A stretch of DNA of 8,063 bases from Actinomycetota bacterium (lineage in GTDB: Bacteria; Actinomycetota; Thermoleophilia; RBG-16-64-13): positions 1 through 8,063 of the forward strand of contig PMIZ01000477.1 of the NCBI GenBank assembly GCA_003157225.1. Direction: 5' to 3'. The position numbers and the translations under genes were made by a program. The notes under the pieces were generated by a model. That model searched no databases and was not told where the DNA came from. It saw only the letters and a program-made list of their open reading frames with translations. Positions 1 through 5,617 of the stretch are shown piece after piece. Numbering within the stretch: the stretch's first letter is position 1; each line of letters opens with the position of its first letter.

Positions 1-1
1 C

Positions 2-82
2 CTGGTCGATTTCCTCCGGGACGTCAACCGCTCGCTGGAAGCGACCTCCCTGGAGGCGGGGGAGTACTGGCGCAAGAAGTAG
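2..82 (+). CDS. C-terminal end of an unidentified protein (partial)
   Basis: An open frame enters from the left edge and ends at TAG (80-82), giving the last 26 residues, which start LVDFLRDVNRSLEA and end EYWRKK. The stretch is charged and probably helical, with no recognisable motif, so the protein is not identified. It is called coding because no other ORF explains the segment and the frame closes just before a repeat-rich gap and a convergent gene. It could also be a chance open frame, since only 27 codons are visible. Confidence 0.5.
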   Translation: MVDFLRDVNRSLEATSLEAGEYWRKK

Positions 83-85
83 GCG

Positions 86-128
86 GGCCTCGCCGGCCGC
101 GACCGTGGGACGCGAGGCCTCGCCGGCC
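86..128. repeat. 13-bp direct repeat that also forms an 8-bp inverted repeat, between convergent genes
   Basis: GGCCTCGCCGGCC occurs at 86-98 and again, identically, at 116-128. In addition, GGCCTCGC at 86-93 is the reverse complement of GCGAGGCC at 112-119, so a stem of 8 bp with an 18-nt loop can form. It fills the 51-bp gap between a + gene ending at 82 and a - gene ending at 134. A GC-rich hairpin here could end transcription from both sides, but neither strand has a T-run, so an intrinsic terminator is not proven. Confidence 0.5.
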
Positions 129-133
129 CCCAG

Positions 134-1051
134 CTACCCCAACCGGTCCTCCGCACCGGCCGGCGTCGGACCCCGTCTGGGCCAGGGGACCAGCATCGGT
201 GTGTTCGCCTGGTACTCCGCATAGCCGGCGCGCTCCGACAAGAGACGCCTCTCCATCATGGGCACGCTCGCGAAGACGAACATCAGGGTGATGGCCACCG
301 CCCCGGCCGCGGTCCACCACCAGCGGCTGCCGGCGGCGAGAGCGAACAGCCAGAGGCCCCACCAGGTGAGCACCTCGCCCAGATAGTTGGGGTGGCGGCT
401 GCGCCGCCACAAACCGCTGAGAATCACGTCGCCGCGCTTGACCGACCGCTCACGAAAACGGCGAAGCTGCTCGTCGGCGACGAACGCCAGCGCTATCGCG
501 CCCACGGTGACGAGCAGGCCGAGCCCGTCCAGCCACCCAAAGCCCGCCCCGCCCGGCCGCCCGGCCGCGTACAGGGGCAGACAGCTCAGGTAGACCATCA
601 CGGTGGGAAAGAGGTGTATCCCCAAGAAGCTGACCGGCCAGTAACCACGGTCGAACCGCTCGCGGAACGAACGGTAGCGGAAATCCTCCTTCGCAAGACC
701 GGGCCAGTCGCGGTAGAAGTTGCTGGTCAGCCTGAGCGAGTAGACCACCACGAGCCCGGTGACCACGAGGACGCGCGCGTCGAGCGCCCCCCGCCCCACC
801 CACACGTAATAGCCGGCGATGGCCACGGGCTGGAGGCTCCAGAAGGGGTCGTAGATGCTCGAGTTGTCGACGGCCACCGACACTGCGAAAACAACGACGG
901 TGGCGACCAGGGTACCGAGGCCCAGGTCCGCGAGCGGATGCCCGAGATGGGCCGCCCACGCCACCACCATGCCAGCGCAGAGTGCAAGTAGGTACGTTGC
1001 CGCGCTGATGAGCCGCCCCAGGCTCCTCGCACGGTGGAGTCTCTCCCTCAT
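134..1051 (-). CDS. DUF1295 / steroid 5-alpha-reductase-like integral membrane protein
   Basis: A 305-residue polytopic membrane protein with about seven to eight hydrophobic segments (roughly residues 14-34, 43-61, 74-88, 92-108, 142-161, 172-192, 227-240, 245-263). Family signatures seen: SIYDPFWSL (65-73), LRLTSNFYRDWPG (106-118), the C-terminal block GLWRRSRHPNYLGEV (213-227) and MMERR (265-269) with a following Y-x-x-Y (residues 277-280). These match DUF1295 proteins, related to steroid 5-alpha reductases and isoprenylcysteine methyltransferases; the RHPNY block binds NADPH or AdoMet in relatives. The substrate is unknown, possibly a lipid or isoprenoid. The length is normal for the family. 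The ATG at 1051 has no ribosome binding site, but TATGCT ends 6 nt upstream, suggesting a leaderless mRNA. Transcribed divergently from the DUF6125-like gene. Confidence 0.85.
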   Translation of the reverse strand: MRERLHRARSLGRLISAATYLLALCAGMVVAWAAHLGHPLADLGLGTLVATVVVFAVSVAVDNSSIYDPFWSLQPVAIAGYYVWVGRGALDARVLVVTGLVVVYSLRLTSNFYRDWPGLAKEDFRYRSFRERFDRGYWPVSFLGIHLFPTVMVYLSCLPLYAAGRPGGAGFGWLDGLGLLVTVGAIALAFVADEQLRRFRERSVKRGDVILSGLWRRSRHPNYLGEVLTWWGLWLFALAAGSRWWWTAAGAVAITLMFVFASVPMMERRLLSERAGYAEYQANTPMLVPWPRRGPTPAGAEDRLG

Positions 1052-1057
1052 GCGGCC

Positions 1058-1063
1058 AGCATA
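1058..1063 (-). promoter_or_regulatory. -10 box of the DUF1295 gene, probably leaderless
   Basis: On the minus strand TATGCT occupies 1063-1058, and six bases separate it from the A of the ATG at 1051, so transcription would begin at or next to the start codon. No TTGACA-like -35 is visible 16-18 bp upstream. TATGCT fits the TANNNT consensus. It is one arm of an inverted repeat with the divergent promoter at 1096-1103. Confidence 0.5.
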
Positions 1064-1095
1064 CCTGAGAGCGCTCCCTCACGGCCGATTTTCGC

Positions 1096-1101
1096 TATGC
1101 T
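1096..1101 (+). promoter_or_regulatory. -10 box of the DUF6125-like gene, probably leaderless
   Basis: TATGCT is followed by seven bases (GGTCGGT) and then the ATG at 1109, so the transcript would begin at about the A of the start codon. No purine-rich ribosome binding site precedes that ATG. This placement argues for the 1109 start over the in-frame ATGs at 1034 and 1097. There is no clear -35. Confidence 0.5.
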
Positions 1102-1108
1102 GGTCGGT

Positions 1109-1636
1109 ATGGACCTCTCTCGCTTCGACACCATGGATACCCCCGAGTTGCGAAGCTATCTGGCCTTCTTGCTCTGGCACTACCGTGTAGTCGACGCCTT
1201 CTGGTTCATCTACATGACCGAGGACTACAGCTTGCCGGAAGCGGAGCAGCTGAACGAGCGTGTGTGGGCCCGCGTGTCGGGGCTGGCCGCGCGCGATCTG
1301 GTGAAGCGATACGCGATCACCGAGCAAGGCCTTCGGGGCTTCCTCAAAGTCTTGCGTCTCTATCCCTGGACCCTGCTTCTCGAGTACCAGATAGAGGAAT
1401 CGCCAGATGAGATTGTCCTCACCGTGCCATGCTGCGCCATCCAGCAGGCGAGGCGCGACAAGGGCCTGCCAGAGTACGAGTGCCAGGAGATGCACCGGCG
1501 CGAGTTTCTCGGCATCGCTGCCCAAGTGGAGCCGCGCATCGACGCGCAGTGCGACTTCGCGCCGCCCGGCGAGCGGCCCGAAGGACTGGACTGCCGCTGG
1601 CGGTTCACGATGCAGCTGGCTAGTCCCGCGAGCTAG
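1109..1636 (+). CDS. DUF6125-like / L-2-aminothiazoline-4-carboxylate hydrolase-like protein
   Basis: A soluble protein of 175 residues. An N-terminal helical part carries LLWHYRVVDAFWF (21-33) and a conserved-looking W around residue 53. The second half has cysteines at 108, 109, 125, 148 and 162 in the context PCCAIQQAR ... YEC ... EPRIDAQC. This resembles the DUF6125 / L-2-aminothiazoline-4-carboxylate hydrolase-like group, whose biochemical role is mostly unknown; the cysteines might bind a metal or cofactor (inference). The frame is open back to 1034, but that start would overlap the divergent gene at 1051, and the -10 box fixes 1109 better. The stop at 1634-1636 lies 2 bp before a mobile-element-like palindrome. 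The next gene's N-terminal domain shares its cysteine spacing, suggesting a linked function. Confidence 0.7.
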   Translation: MDLSRFDTMDTPELRSYLAFLLWHYRVVDAFWFIYMTEDYSLPEAEQLNERVWARVSGLAARDLVKRYAITEQGLRGFLKVLRLYPWTLLLEYQIEESPDEIVLTVPCCAIQQARRDKGLPEYECQEMHRREFLGIAAQVEPRIDAQCDFAPPGERPEGLDCRWRFTMQLASPAS

Positions 1637-1638
1637 AC

Positions 1639-1795
1639 GGCTGCTGAAGAATGACGCTGCGCCGTCCGAACACACTCGCCGCGCGCGAGAGAAGGACGCA
1701 AAGAGCGCGAATAGCAGCGCTATTCGCGGGACTGAGGACGTGCTATCGCGCCGGCCAGCGTGTTCTGAAGGCCGTGGCTTCGTTCTTCAGCAGCC
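1639..1795. mobile_element. MITE-like imperfect palindrome with 13-bp terminal inverted repeats
   Basis: The ends GGCTGCTGAAGAA (1639-1651) and TTCTTCAGCAGCC (1783-1795) are perfect reverse complements. A central stem, CGCGAATAGC (1706-1715) with GCTATTCGCG (1719-1728), shares exactly the same centre, base 1717. Matching blocks such as GAACAC (1668-1673) with GTGTTC (1760-1765) lie in between, so nearly the whole 157 bp folds back on itself. It encodes no transposase. This is the build of a miniature inverted-repeat transposable element; ends of the type GGCTGCTGAA are, from memory, found on some insertion sequences, but no family is assigned. No clear target duplication flanks it, so the insertion may be old. 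It lies between two co-directional genes and may act as an mRNA hairpin or partial terminator. Confidence 0.75.
1706..1728. repeat. Central hairpin of the palindromic element
   Basis: Ten perfectly paired bases on each side of the three-base loop AGC. As RNA this stem would be stable and would sit between the stop codon of the DUF6125-like gene and the start of the deaminase. There is no T-run after it, so it is more likely a structural core of the element or an mRNA-stability hairpin than a terminator. Confidence 0.65.
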
Positions 1796-1830
1796 TCCTT
1801 GCGCCGCTCACGCCCCCTGGGCATCACCAG

Positions 1831-2751
1831 ATGCAGGCCAGTTTTGAAGAACGAGTGACCAGGGCCCAGCGCCTGCTCACCGGCGATCTGCGCGCTGCCG
1901 AGAAGGAGACTGCCGGCAAGCGCCTCACCTGGCTCGAGCAAGCCGGCTTCCCTGAAGCGCCCGAATGGCCCGAGTTAAGGTCGCCGGCCGACGGATCGTC
2001 CGCCACGGCTCGGCGAGCCGTCTCTCCCCGCCAGGCCTACGAGCTCCTCTTTCGCGACTATATGGGCCTCGATTTGCTGGAACTTCCGGTGGTGGAGGAA
2101 TCGGACTCGCACGTCACGTGGCTGTCGCGCAACGCTTGTCCCACGTTGGAGGCTTGCTCGCGACTGGGGCTCGATACCCGCGAGGTATGCCGGGTAGTGT
2201 ACGAGAAGCCGACGCAGCTCTTTCTGTCGCGTCTGGACCCTTCTCTACGGTTCGTCCGTGACTACTCCGCCATCCGTCCTTACGCTCCTCACTGCAGGGA
2301 GAGCATCGTCCGGCTCGACCTGGACGGGCTCATGCGCGAGGCGATCGCAGAGGCTTGGGCCGCCAAAGCTGAGGGCAACAAAGGCTACGGAGCGGCAATC
2401 GTACTCGGCGATCGGACAGTCGCGCAGGCACATGACTCCATCACGACCGACCGCGACCCGAGCAAGCACGGAGAGCTGAAGGTCATCTGCGAGGCCGCGG
2501 CGACACTCGGTTCGCCCGATCTGTGCGGGGCCCTGCTGCTCTCCACCTGCGAGCCGTGTCCTATGTGCGCGGGCCTCGCGATCTGGGCGAACGTGACCAC
2601 CATCATCTACGGCTCCTCCATCGCCGACACGGCGGCCATGGGGCGCACTCGCATCATGGTGGAAGCTGCCGAGATCGCGCAGCGGTCGCCATTCACCATC
2701 GAGGTGTTCGGCGGGCTGCTGAAGACCGAGTGCGACTCACTGTACGTATGA
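1831..2751 (+). CDS. Two-domain protein: cysteine-rich DUF6125-like N-terminus plus zinc nucleoside/base deaminase
   Basis: A protein of 306 residues. Residues 1-60 are helical and low-complexity. About 67-160 form a domain with cysteines 103, 109, 120 and 155 (NACPTLEAC ... DTREVC ... DPSLRF ... APHC). Residues 162-303 are a cytidine-deaminase-fold domain with the zinc/proton-shuttle motif KHGE (H213, E215) and CEPCPMC (zinc ligands C243 and C246), plus the family ending GGLL-x-x-EC. HGE in place of the commoner HAE also occurs in yeast cytosine deaminase. The protein presumably removes an amino group from a base or nucleoside in the cytosol; the substrate is not readable. The frame is open back to 1651, but those 60 residues are the translation of the palindromic element, so ATG 1831 is chosen although its ribosome binding site is poor. 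Probably co-transcribed with the upstream DUF6125-like gene. Confidence 0.8.
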   Translation: MQASFEERVTRAQRLLTGDLRAAEKETAGKRLTWLEQAGFPEAPEWPELRSPADGSSATARRAVSPRQAYELLFRDYMGLDLLELPVVEESDSHVTWLSRNACPTLEACSRLGLDTREVCRVVYEKPTQLFLSRLDPSLRFVRDYSAIRPYAPHCRESIVRLDLDGLMREAIAEAWAAKAEGNKGYGAAIVLGDRTVAQAHDSITTDRDPSKHGELKVICEAAATLGSPDLCGALLLSTCEPCPMCAGLAIWANVTTIIYGSSIADTAAMGRTRIMVEAAEIAQRSPFTIEVFGGLLKTECDSLYV

Positions 2752-2792
2752 CCACTTCTTGCTGCTAGTGGAGGCCCGCACACCGCGGCCTC
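2752..2792. terminator. Possible bidirectional terminator hairpins between convergent genes
   Basis: Two hairpins follow the deaminase stop: CCACT (2752-2756) with AGTGG (2767-2771), and GAGGCC (2771-2776) with GGCCTC (2787-2792). They lie in the 54-bp gap between the deaminase and the convergent aminotransferase. Neither is followed by a T-run on either strand, so the call rests on position and symmetry only. Confidence 0.3.
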
Positions 2793-2805
2793 GCGACCCT
2801 CGCCG

Positions 2806-4119
2806 CTACGCTAGTCCTGTGTCGCTCTCCAGGTACTCGCGTACCGCGTCTGCCAGCGTGCGGAAGATCCAGGCCCGCTTGGCGTCGTCGGCCTCCAGCA
2901 GGGTGAAACGGAAGCCCGGATGCGGCGTATAGAAGCCGGTGAGAGGCACCACGCAGATACCGGTGGAAGCCAGCAGATGGTAGACGAAGCGGGCGTCCGG
3001 GGCCGCGCCCTTGCACTGACGTTCTACTAGCTCGCGCAGCTCGGGGTTGGCTATCGGGAGCCTGTTGTTGTGATTCAAGGCGCCGTGCTCGAAGAGGGCG
3101 GTCATGTAGAACGCGCCCTGCGCGGGATTGAGCTTCAGCCCGGGGATGGCGCCCAACGCCTCATACGCCTCTCGCGCCCGCCGCGAGTACATCTCCGCCC
3201 GCGAGGATAGATGTCCCGCGTAGCGGGGATCGCCAAAGATCCGCGGCACCGCCATTTGCGGGCCGCTCGTCGAGCACACCTCCAGCCGCTTGGCGGCCAC
3301 CAAAGAATCCACGTACGCGGAGAAGTTCGGATCGCTCGAGCGGTTGAGCACCTCGATCCAGCCGCAACGAGAGCCGGGCCACGGCAGCTCCTTCGATACG
3401 CCCCGCATGACGATGGCGGGCACGTCCGTGGCCACCTCCGAGAGGTGGACCGTGTTGCTACCGGGGAAGACCATGTGGATGTAGATCTCGTCCGCGACCA
3501 GGAACAGGTTGAACTCCCGGGCAAGCGCGACGATCTCCTCGAGCACCTCCACCGGATAGACCGCGCCGGTGGGGTTGTTGGGGTTGATGATGAGGATGCC
3601 CGCGATGGAAGGCTGCGTCTGGATCTTGCGGCGAAGATCGGCAAGGTCGGGCAGCCAGCCGTTGTTGGGGTCGAGGTCATAGGTGAGATGCGGCAGAGCG
3701 CAGTGGGCCGACTCGGCCGAAGAGTGGGTGCTGTAGGCAGGCGAGGGACCGATCACCCGCGCGTGCGGGCTCAGGAATCCGTAGACCTTGGCCACAGCGT
3801 CGGCCACGCCGTTGAAGAAGATGATGTCGGCTGCCGAGACCCGAACGCCCGCGCGCGCGTTCACGTGCTCCGCCAGAGCTTCGCGGGCCTCCATGAAGCC
3901 CTCGGTGGGGCAGTAGCCCCACGAGTCATCGCGGTCAATGACCTCGTGCAGGATCTCGCGGATCCAGGGTGCGACCGTCTCGCCTTTCGCGATGGGATCG
4001 CCGATGTTCTCCCAGGTTACCTCTACCCCGTGTTGACGCACCAATTCGCCGAACTTGACGATGTCGCGGATAGCGTACGACAGATGCGCCGAGGAAGGGC
4101 TGACCAGATTCGCTCTCAT
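2806..4119 (-). CDS. PLP-dependent aminotransferase, class I/II (fold type I)
   Basis: 437 residues, typical of the family. Visible landmarks: the substrate-side block ENIGDP (37-42), W68-G-Y with the start of the small-domain helix, NPNNPTGAVY (179-188; N182 stacks on the cofactor), ADEIY (209-213; D210 pairs with the pyridine nitrogen), GVSKE with the PLP lysine K243, GSRCGW with phosphate-binding R251, and R404 in GFRFTLLE for the substrate carboxylate. The NPNNPTGAVY/ADEIY pattern resembles the AlaA/alanine-aspartate aminotransferase branch, but specificity is not predictable. Start: the TTG at 4137 is also in frame, but GGGGAG (4130-4125) sits 5 nt before the ATG at 4119, which decides for 4119. 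A TATACT -10 lies at 4158-4153. Divergent from the exporter-aminotransferase pair. Confidence 0.9.
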   Translation of the reverse strand: MRANLVSPSSAHLSYAIRDIVKFGELVRQHGVEVTWENIGDPIAKGETVAPWIREILHEVIDRDDSWGYCPTEGFMEAREALAEHVNARAGVRVSAADIIFFNGVADAVAKVYGFLSPHARVIGPSPAYSTHSSAESAHCALPHLTYDLDPNNGWLPDLADLRRKIQTQPSIAGILIINPNNPTGAVYPVEVLEEIVALAREFNLFLVADEIYIHMVFPGSNTVHLSEVATDVPAIVMRGVSKELPWPGSRCGWIEVLNRSSDPNFSAYVDSLVAAKRLEVCSTSGPQMAVPRIFGDPRYAGHLSSRAEMYSRRAREAYEALGAIPGLKLNPAQGAFYMTALFEHGALNHNNRLPIANPELRELVERQCKGAAPDARFVYHLLASTGICVVPLTGFYTPHPGFRFTLLEADDAKRAWIFRTLADAVREYLESDTGLA

Positions 4120-4124
4120 CAGAT

Positions 4125-4130
4125 CTCCCC
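4125..4130 (-). promoter_or_regulatory. Ribosome binding site that sets the aminotransferase start
   Basis: On the minus strand GGGGAG is followed by ATCTG and then the ATG at 4119. This strong site lies inside the longer frame that begins with TTG at 4137, so the shorter protein (437 rather than 443 residues) is preferred. Confidence 0.7.
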
Positions 4131-4152
4131 AACTCAATGATCAAGAAGTGCG

Positions 4153-4158
4153 AGTATA
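4153..4158 (-). promoter_or_regulatory. -10 box for the minus-strand aminotransferase
   Basis: On the minus strand TATACT, preceded by TG one base upstream, would start transcription near 4146 and give a leader of about 27 nt containing the GGGGAG site. No good -35 is seen. The core GTATAC (4154-4159) is self-complementary, so the plus strand also reads TATACA (4155-4160), a weaker alternative promoter for the exporter. Confidence 0.5.
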
Positions 4159-4195
4159 CAGGACGGCAACCTGGCGGTAGGACGCAGAGGGCTGT

Positions 4196-4201
4196 TAACC
4201 T
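4196..4201 (+). promoter_or_regulatory. Possible leaderless -10 box for the MFS exporter operon
   Basis: TAACCT fits TANNNT and is followed by six bases before the ATG at 4208. The exporter has no Shine-Dalgarno sequence, so a leaderless transcript is plausible. The spacing matches that of the DUF1295 and DUF6125-like genes. The hexamer is a weak match taken alone. Confidence 0.35.
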
Positions 4202-4207
4202 TGGGCG

Positions 4208-5617
4208 ATGGACCGATCCACGCAGCGTATGGTTCTCACCTCCGTCACCGCGAGCGGCTTCCTGACTACCTTCGCAAGCTCCGGCGTCAACGTGGCCCTG
4301 CCGCAGATGGCCTCCGATCTCAACCTGTCCGCGGTCATGGTCAGCTGGGTGGCGCTGGGTTTCGCGCTCGCGACCGGTGCCTTCCTCATGCCGATGGGCA
4401 GAGTGGCCGATCTTCTGGGCCGCAAGATCGTCTATCTCATAGGGCTCGGGGCGTTCACCGTCTTCTGCTTCGCCTCGGCTGTGGCCCCGAACGCGACCAT
4501 ACTGCTCCTCACGCGAGTGCTGCAAGGCGTGTCTGCAGCATTCCTCTTTGCGACCACCGTCGCCATGGTGATCCTGTCGCATCCGCCGGAATCGCGCGGG
4601 CGGGCCCTGGGGATGCAGGTTTCCGGCGTCTACCTGGGGATGACCCTCGGCCCAATGCTCGGCGGCGTGATAACCCAGAACCTGGGCTGGCGAGAGCTGT
4701 TCGTGGTAGTCGGAGCGCTCGGCCTCGTGAACATGATCTTGGCGCTCTGGAAGATGCGTGACCTGGAATGGCGAGAACCCAAGACGGCGCCCTTCGACGT
4801 CCTCGGCTCAGTCATATGGGCGATCGCGCTCTCGGCCCTCTTGATCGGATTCACGTATCTGCCGGATGTGCTCGGCGGGGTGTTGATCGGCGTTGGATTG
4901 TTGGGACTGGCCGGCTTCGTCTGGTGGCAGAGCCGAGCGGCCGATCCCATCCTCAATGTTGACTTGATGCGACACAACCGGGTGTTCGCCTTCTCCAACG
5001 CTGCGTCGTTCGTCAACTACAGCGCGACCGCCGCGATGACGTTTCTCATGAGCCTCTACCTGCAGTACAACCGGGGACTGGACGCGCAGACCGCGGGCTT
5101 CGTGCTGGTCACAGGGACGGCGCTCCAGGCAGCGGTGTCCCCGCTCGCGGGCCGGTTGGCCGACCGGTTGGAGGCTCGCTACGTGGCCGCAGGCGGCATG
5201 GCTCTGTGCGCGGCAGGTTTGTTCGCCTTCGTGTTCCTTGGCCCCAGCACTCCTTATTGGCATGTCATCGGCATCCTGTGCGTGCTCGGGCTGGGATTCG
5301 GGCTCTTCGCTTCTCCGATCATCCACGCCATCATGGGAAGCGTGGACAAACGCTACGTGGGCACCGCCAGCGCAACCTCGGGCACCATGCGCGTCTCGGG
5401 ACAGAGCATCAGCATGGGCATCGCGACCCTGGTGCTCGCCGTGGTGGTCGGACGGCATCAGAAGATCGGGCCCGGGGACTACCCACACCTTCTCACGAGC
5501 ATCCGCATCACCTTCGTGATCTTCGCCGCGCTCTGCGTCGCAGGGCTGGTCGCCTCGCTGGTCGGACCCGGTCGCCACCAAGGCCAGACAGCAAGCTTCG
5601 AAAGCGAGAGACAGTGA
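4208..5617 (+). CDS. MFS exporter, DHA2 (14-TM, EmrB/QacA-like) drug:H+ antiporter family
   Basis: 469 residues, highly hydrophobic, with about 14 predicted membrane helices. MFS motif A is seen as GRVADLLGRK (64-73) between helices 2 and 3. The antiporter motif C is seen in helix 5 as SGVYLGMTLGPMLGG (139-153). NVALPQMASDL (28-38) at the end of helix 1 matches the DHA2 pattern for acid-pump multidrug exporters. A second A-like motif, GRLADRLEAR, occurs at 315-324. It likely exports a small molecule from the cytosol in exchange for protons. Its stop overlaps the start of the next aminotransferase (GTGA), so the substrate may be linked to that enzyme's product or precursor. The C-terminal tail (453-469) is hydrophilic. 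No Shine-Dalgarno precedes the ATG. Confidence 0.9.
   Translation: MDRSTQRMVLTSVTASGFLTTFASSGVNVALPQMASDLNLSAVMVSWVALGFALATGAFLMPMGRVADLLGRKIVYLIGLGAFTVFCFASAVAPNATILLLTRVLQGVSAAFLFATTVAMVILSHPPESRGRALGMQVSGVYLGMTLGPMLGGVITQNLGWRELFVVVGALGLVNMILALWKMRDLEWREPKTAPFDVLGSVIWAIALSALLIGFTYLPDVLGGVLIGVGLLGLAGFVWWQSRAADPILNVDLMRHNRVFAFSNAASFVNYSATAAMTFLMSLYLQYNRGLDAQTAGFVLVTGTALQAAVSPLAGRLADRLEARYVAAGGMALCAAGLFAFVFLGPSTPYWHVIGILCVLGLGFGLFASPIIHAIMGSVDKRYVGTASATSGTMRVSGQSISMGIATLVLAVVVGRHQKIGPGDYPHLLTSIRITFVIFAALCVAGLVASLVGPGRHQGQTASFESERQ
5614..5617 (+). promoter_or_regulatory. GTGA stop-start overlap (translational coupling)
   Basis: The GTG start of the aminotransferase (5614-5616) overlaps the TGA stop of the exporter (5615-5617). 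A weak purine-rich stretch, GCGAGAG, lies just upstream. Ribosomes finishing the exporter can re-initiate directly, which ties the two protein levels together. Confidence 0.7.

Larger units (their letters stand above)
1056..1103. repeat. Inverted repeat CCAGCATA / TATGCTGG in the divergent promoter region
   Basis: CCAGCATA (1056-1063) and TATGCTGG (1096-1103) are perfect reverse complements 32 bp apart. Two further pairs follow one mismatch outward (1053-1054 with 1105-1106). Each arm contains the -10 hexamer of the gene it faces. The symmetry may only reflect two similar promoters, or it may also serve as a site for a dimeric regulator; the sequence cannot decide. Confidence 0.6.

Noticed and set aside
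392..991. 199-codon open frame on + opposite the DUF1295 gene
   Set aside because: Pro/His/Arg-rich antisense shadow; the minus-strand product has membrane segments and family motifs.
1034..1108. Longer start for the DUF6125-like protein
   Set aside because: It would overlap the divergent gene by 18 bp, run through the inverted-repeat promoter region, and lacks a ribosome binding site; the added residues look random.
2714..2725. A third copy of the mobile-element end (GGCTGCTGAAGA) inside the deaminase 3' end
   Set aside because: It matches 12 of the 13 terminal bases, but here the bases encode the GGLL-x-x-EC ending that is conserved in this deaminase family, so a chance match through codon use is more likely than a solo element end.
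3211..4140. 309-codon open frame on + opposite the first aminotransferase
   Set aside because: Antisense shadow of a gene with clear PLP motifs; high GC keeps the opposite frame open, and the translation shows no domain.
5206..5613. N-terminal extension of the second aminotransferase frame
   Set aside because: The frame is open for 136 codons upstream, but this overlaps the exporter gene in another frame and its translation is Arg/His-rich shadow sequence. The family N-terminus begins right after the GTG at 5614.
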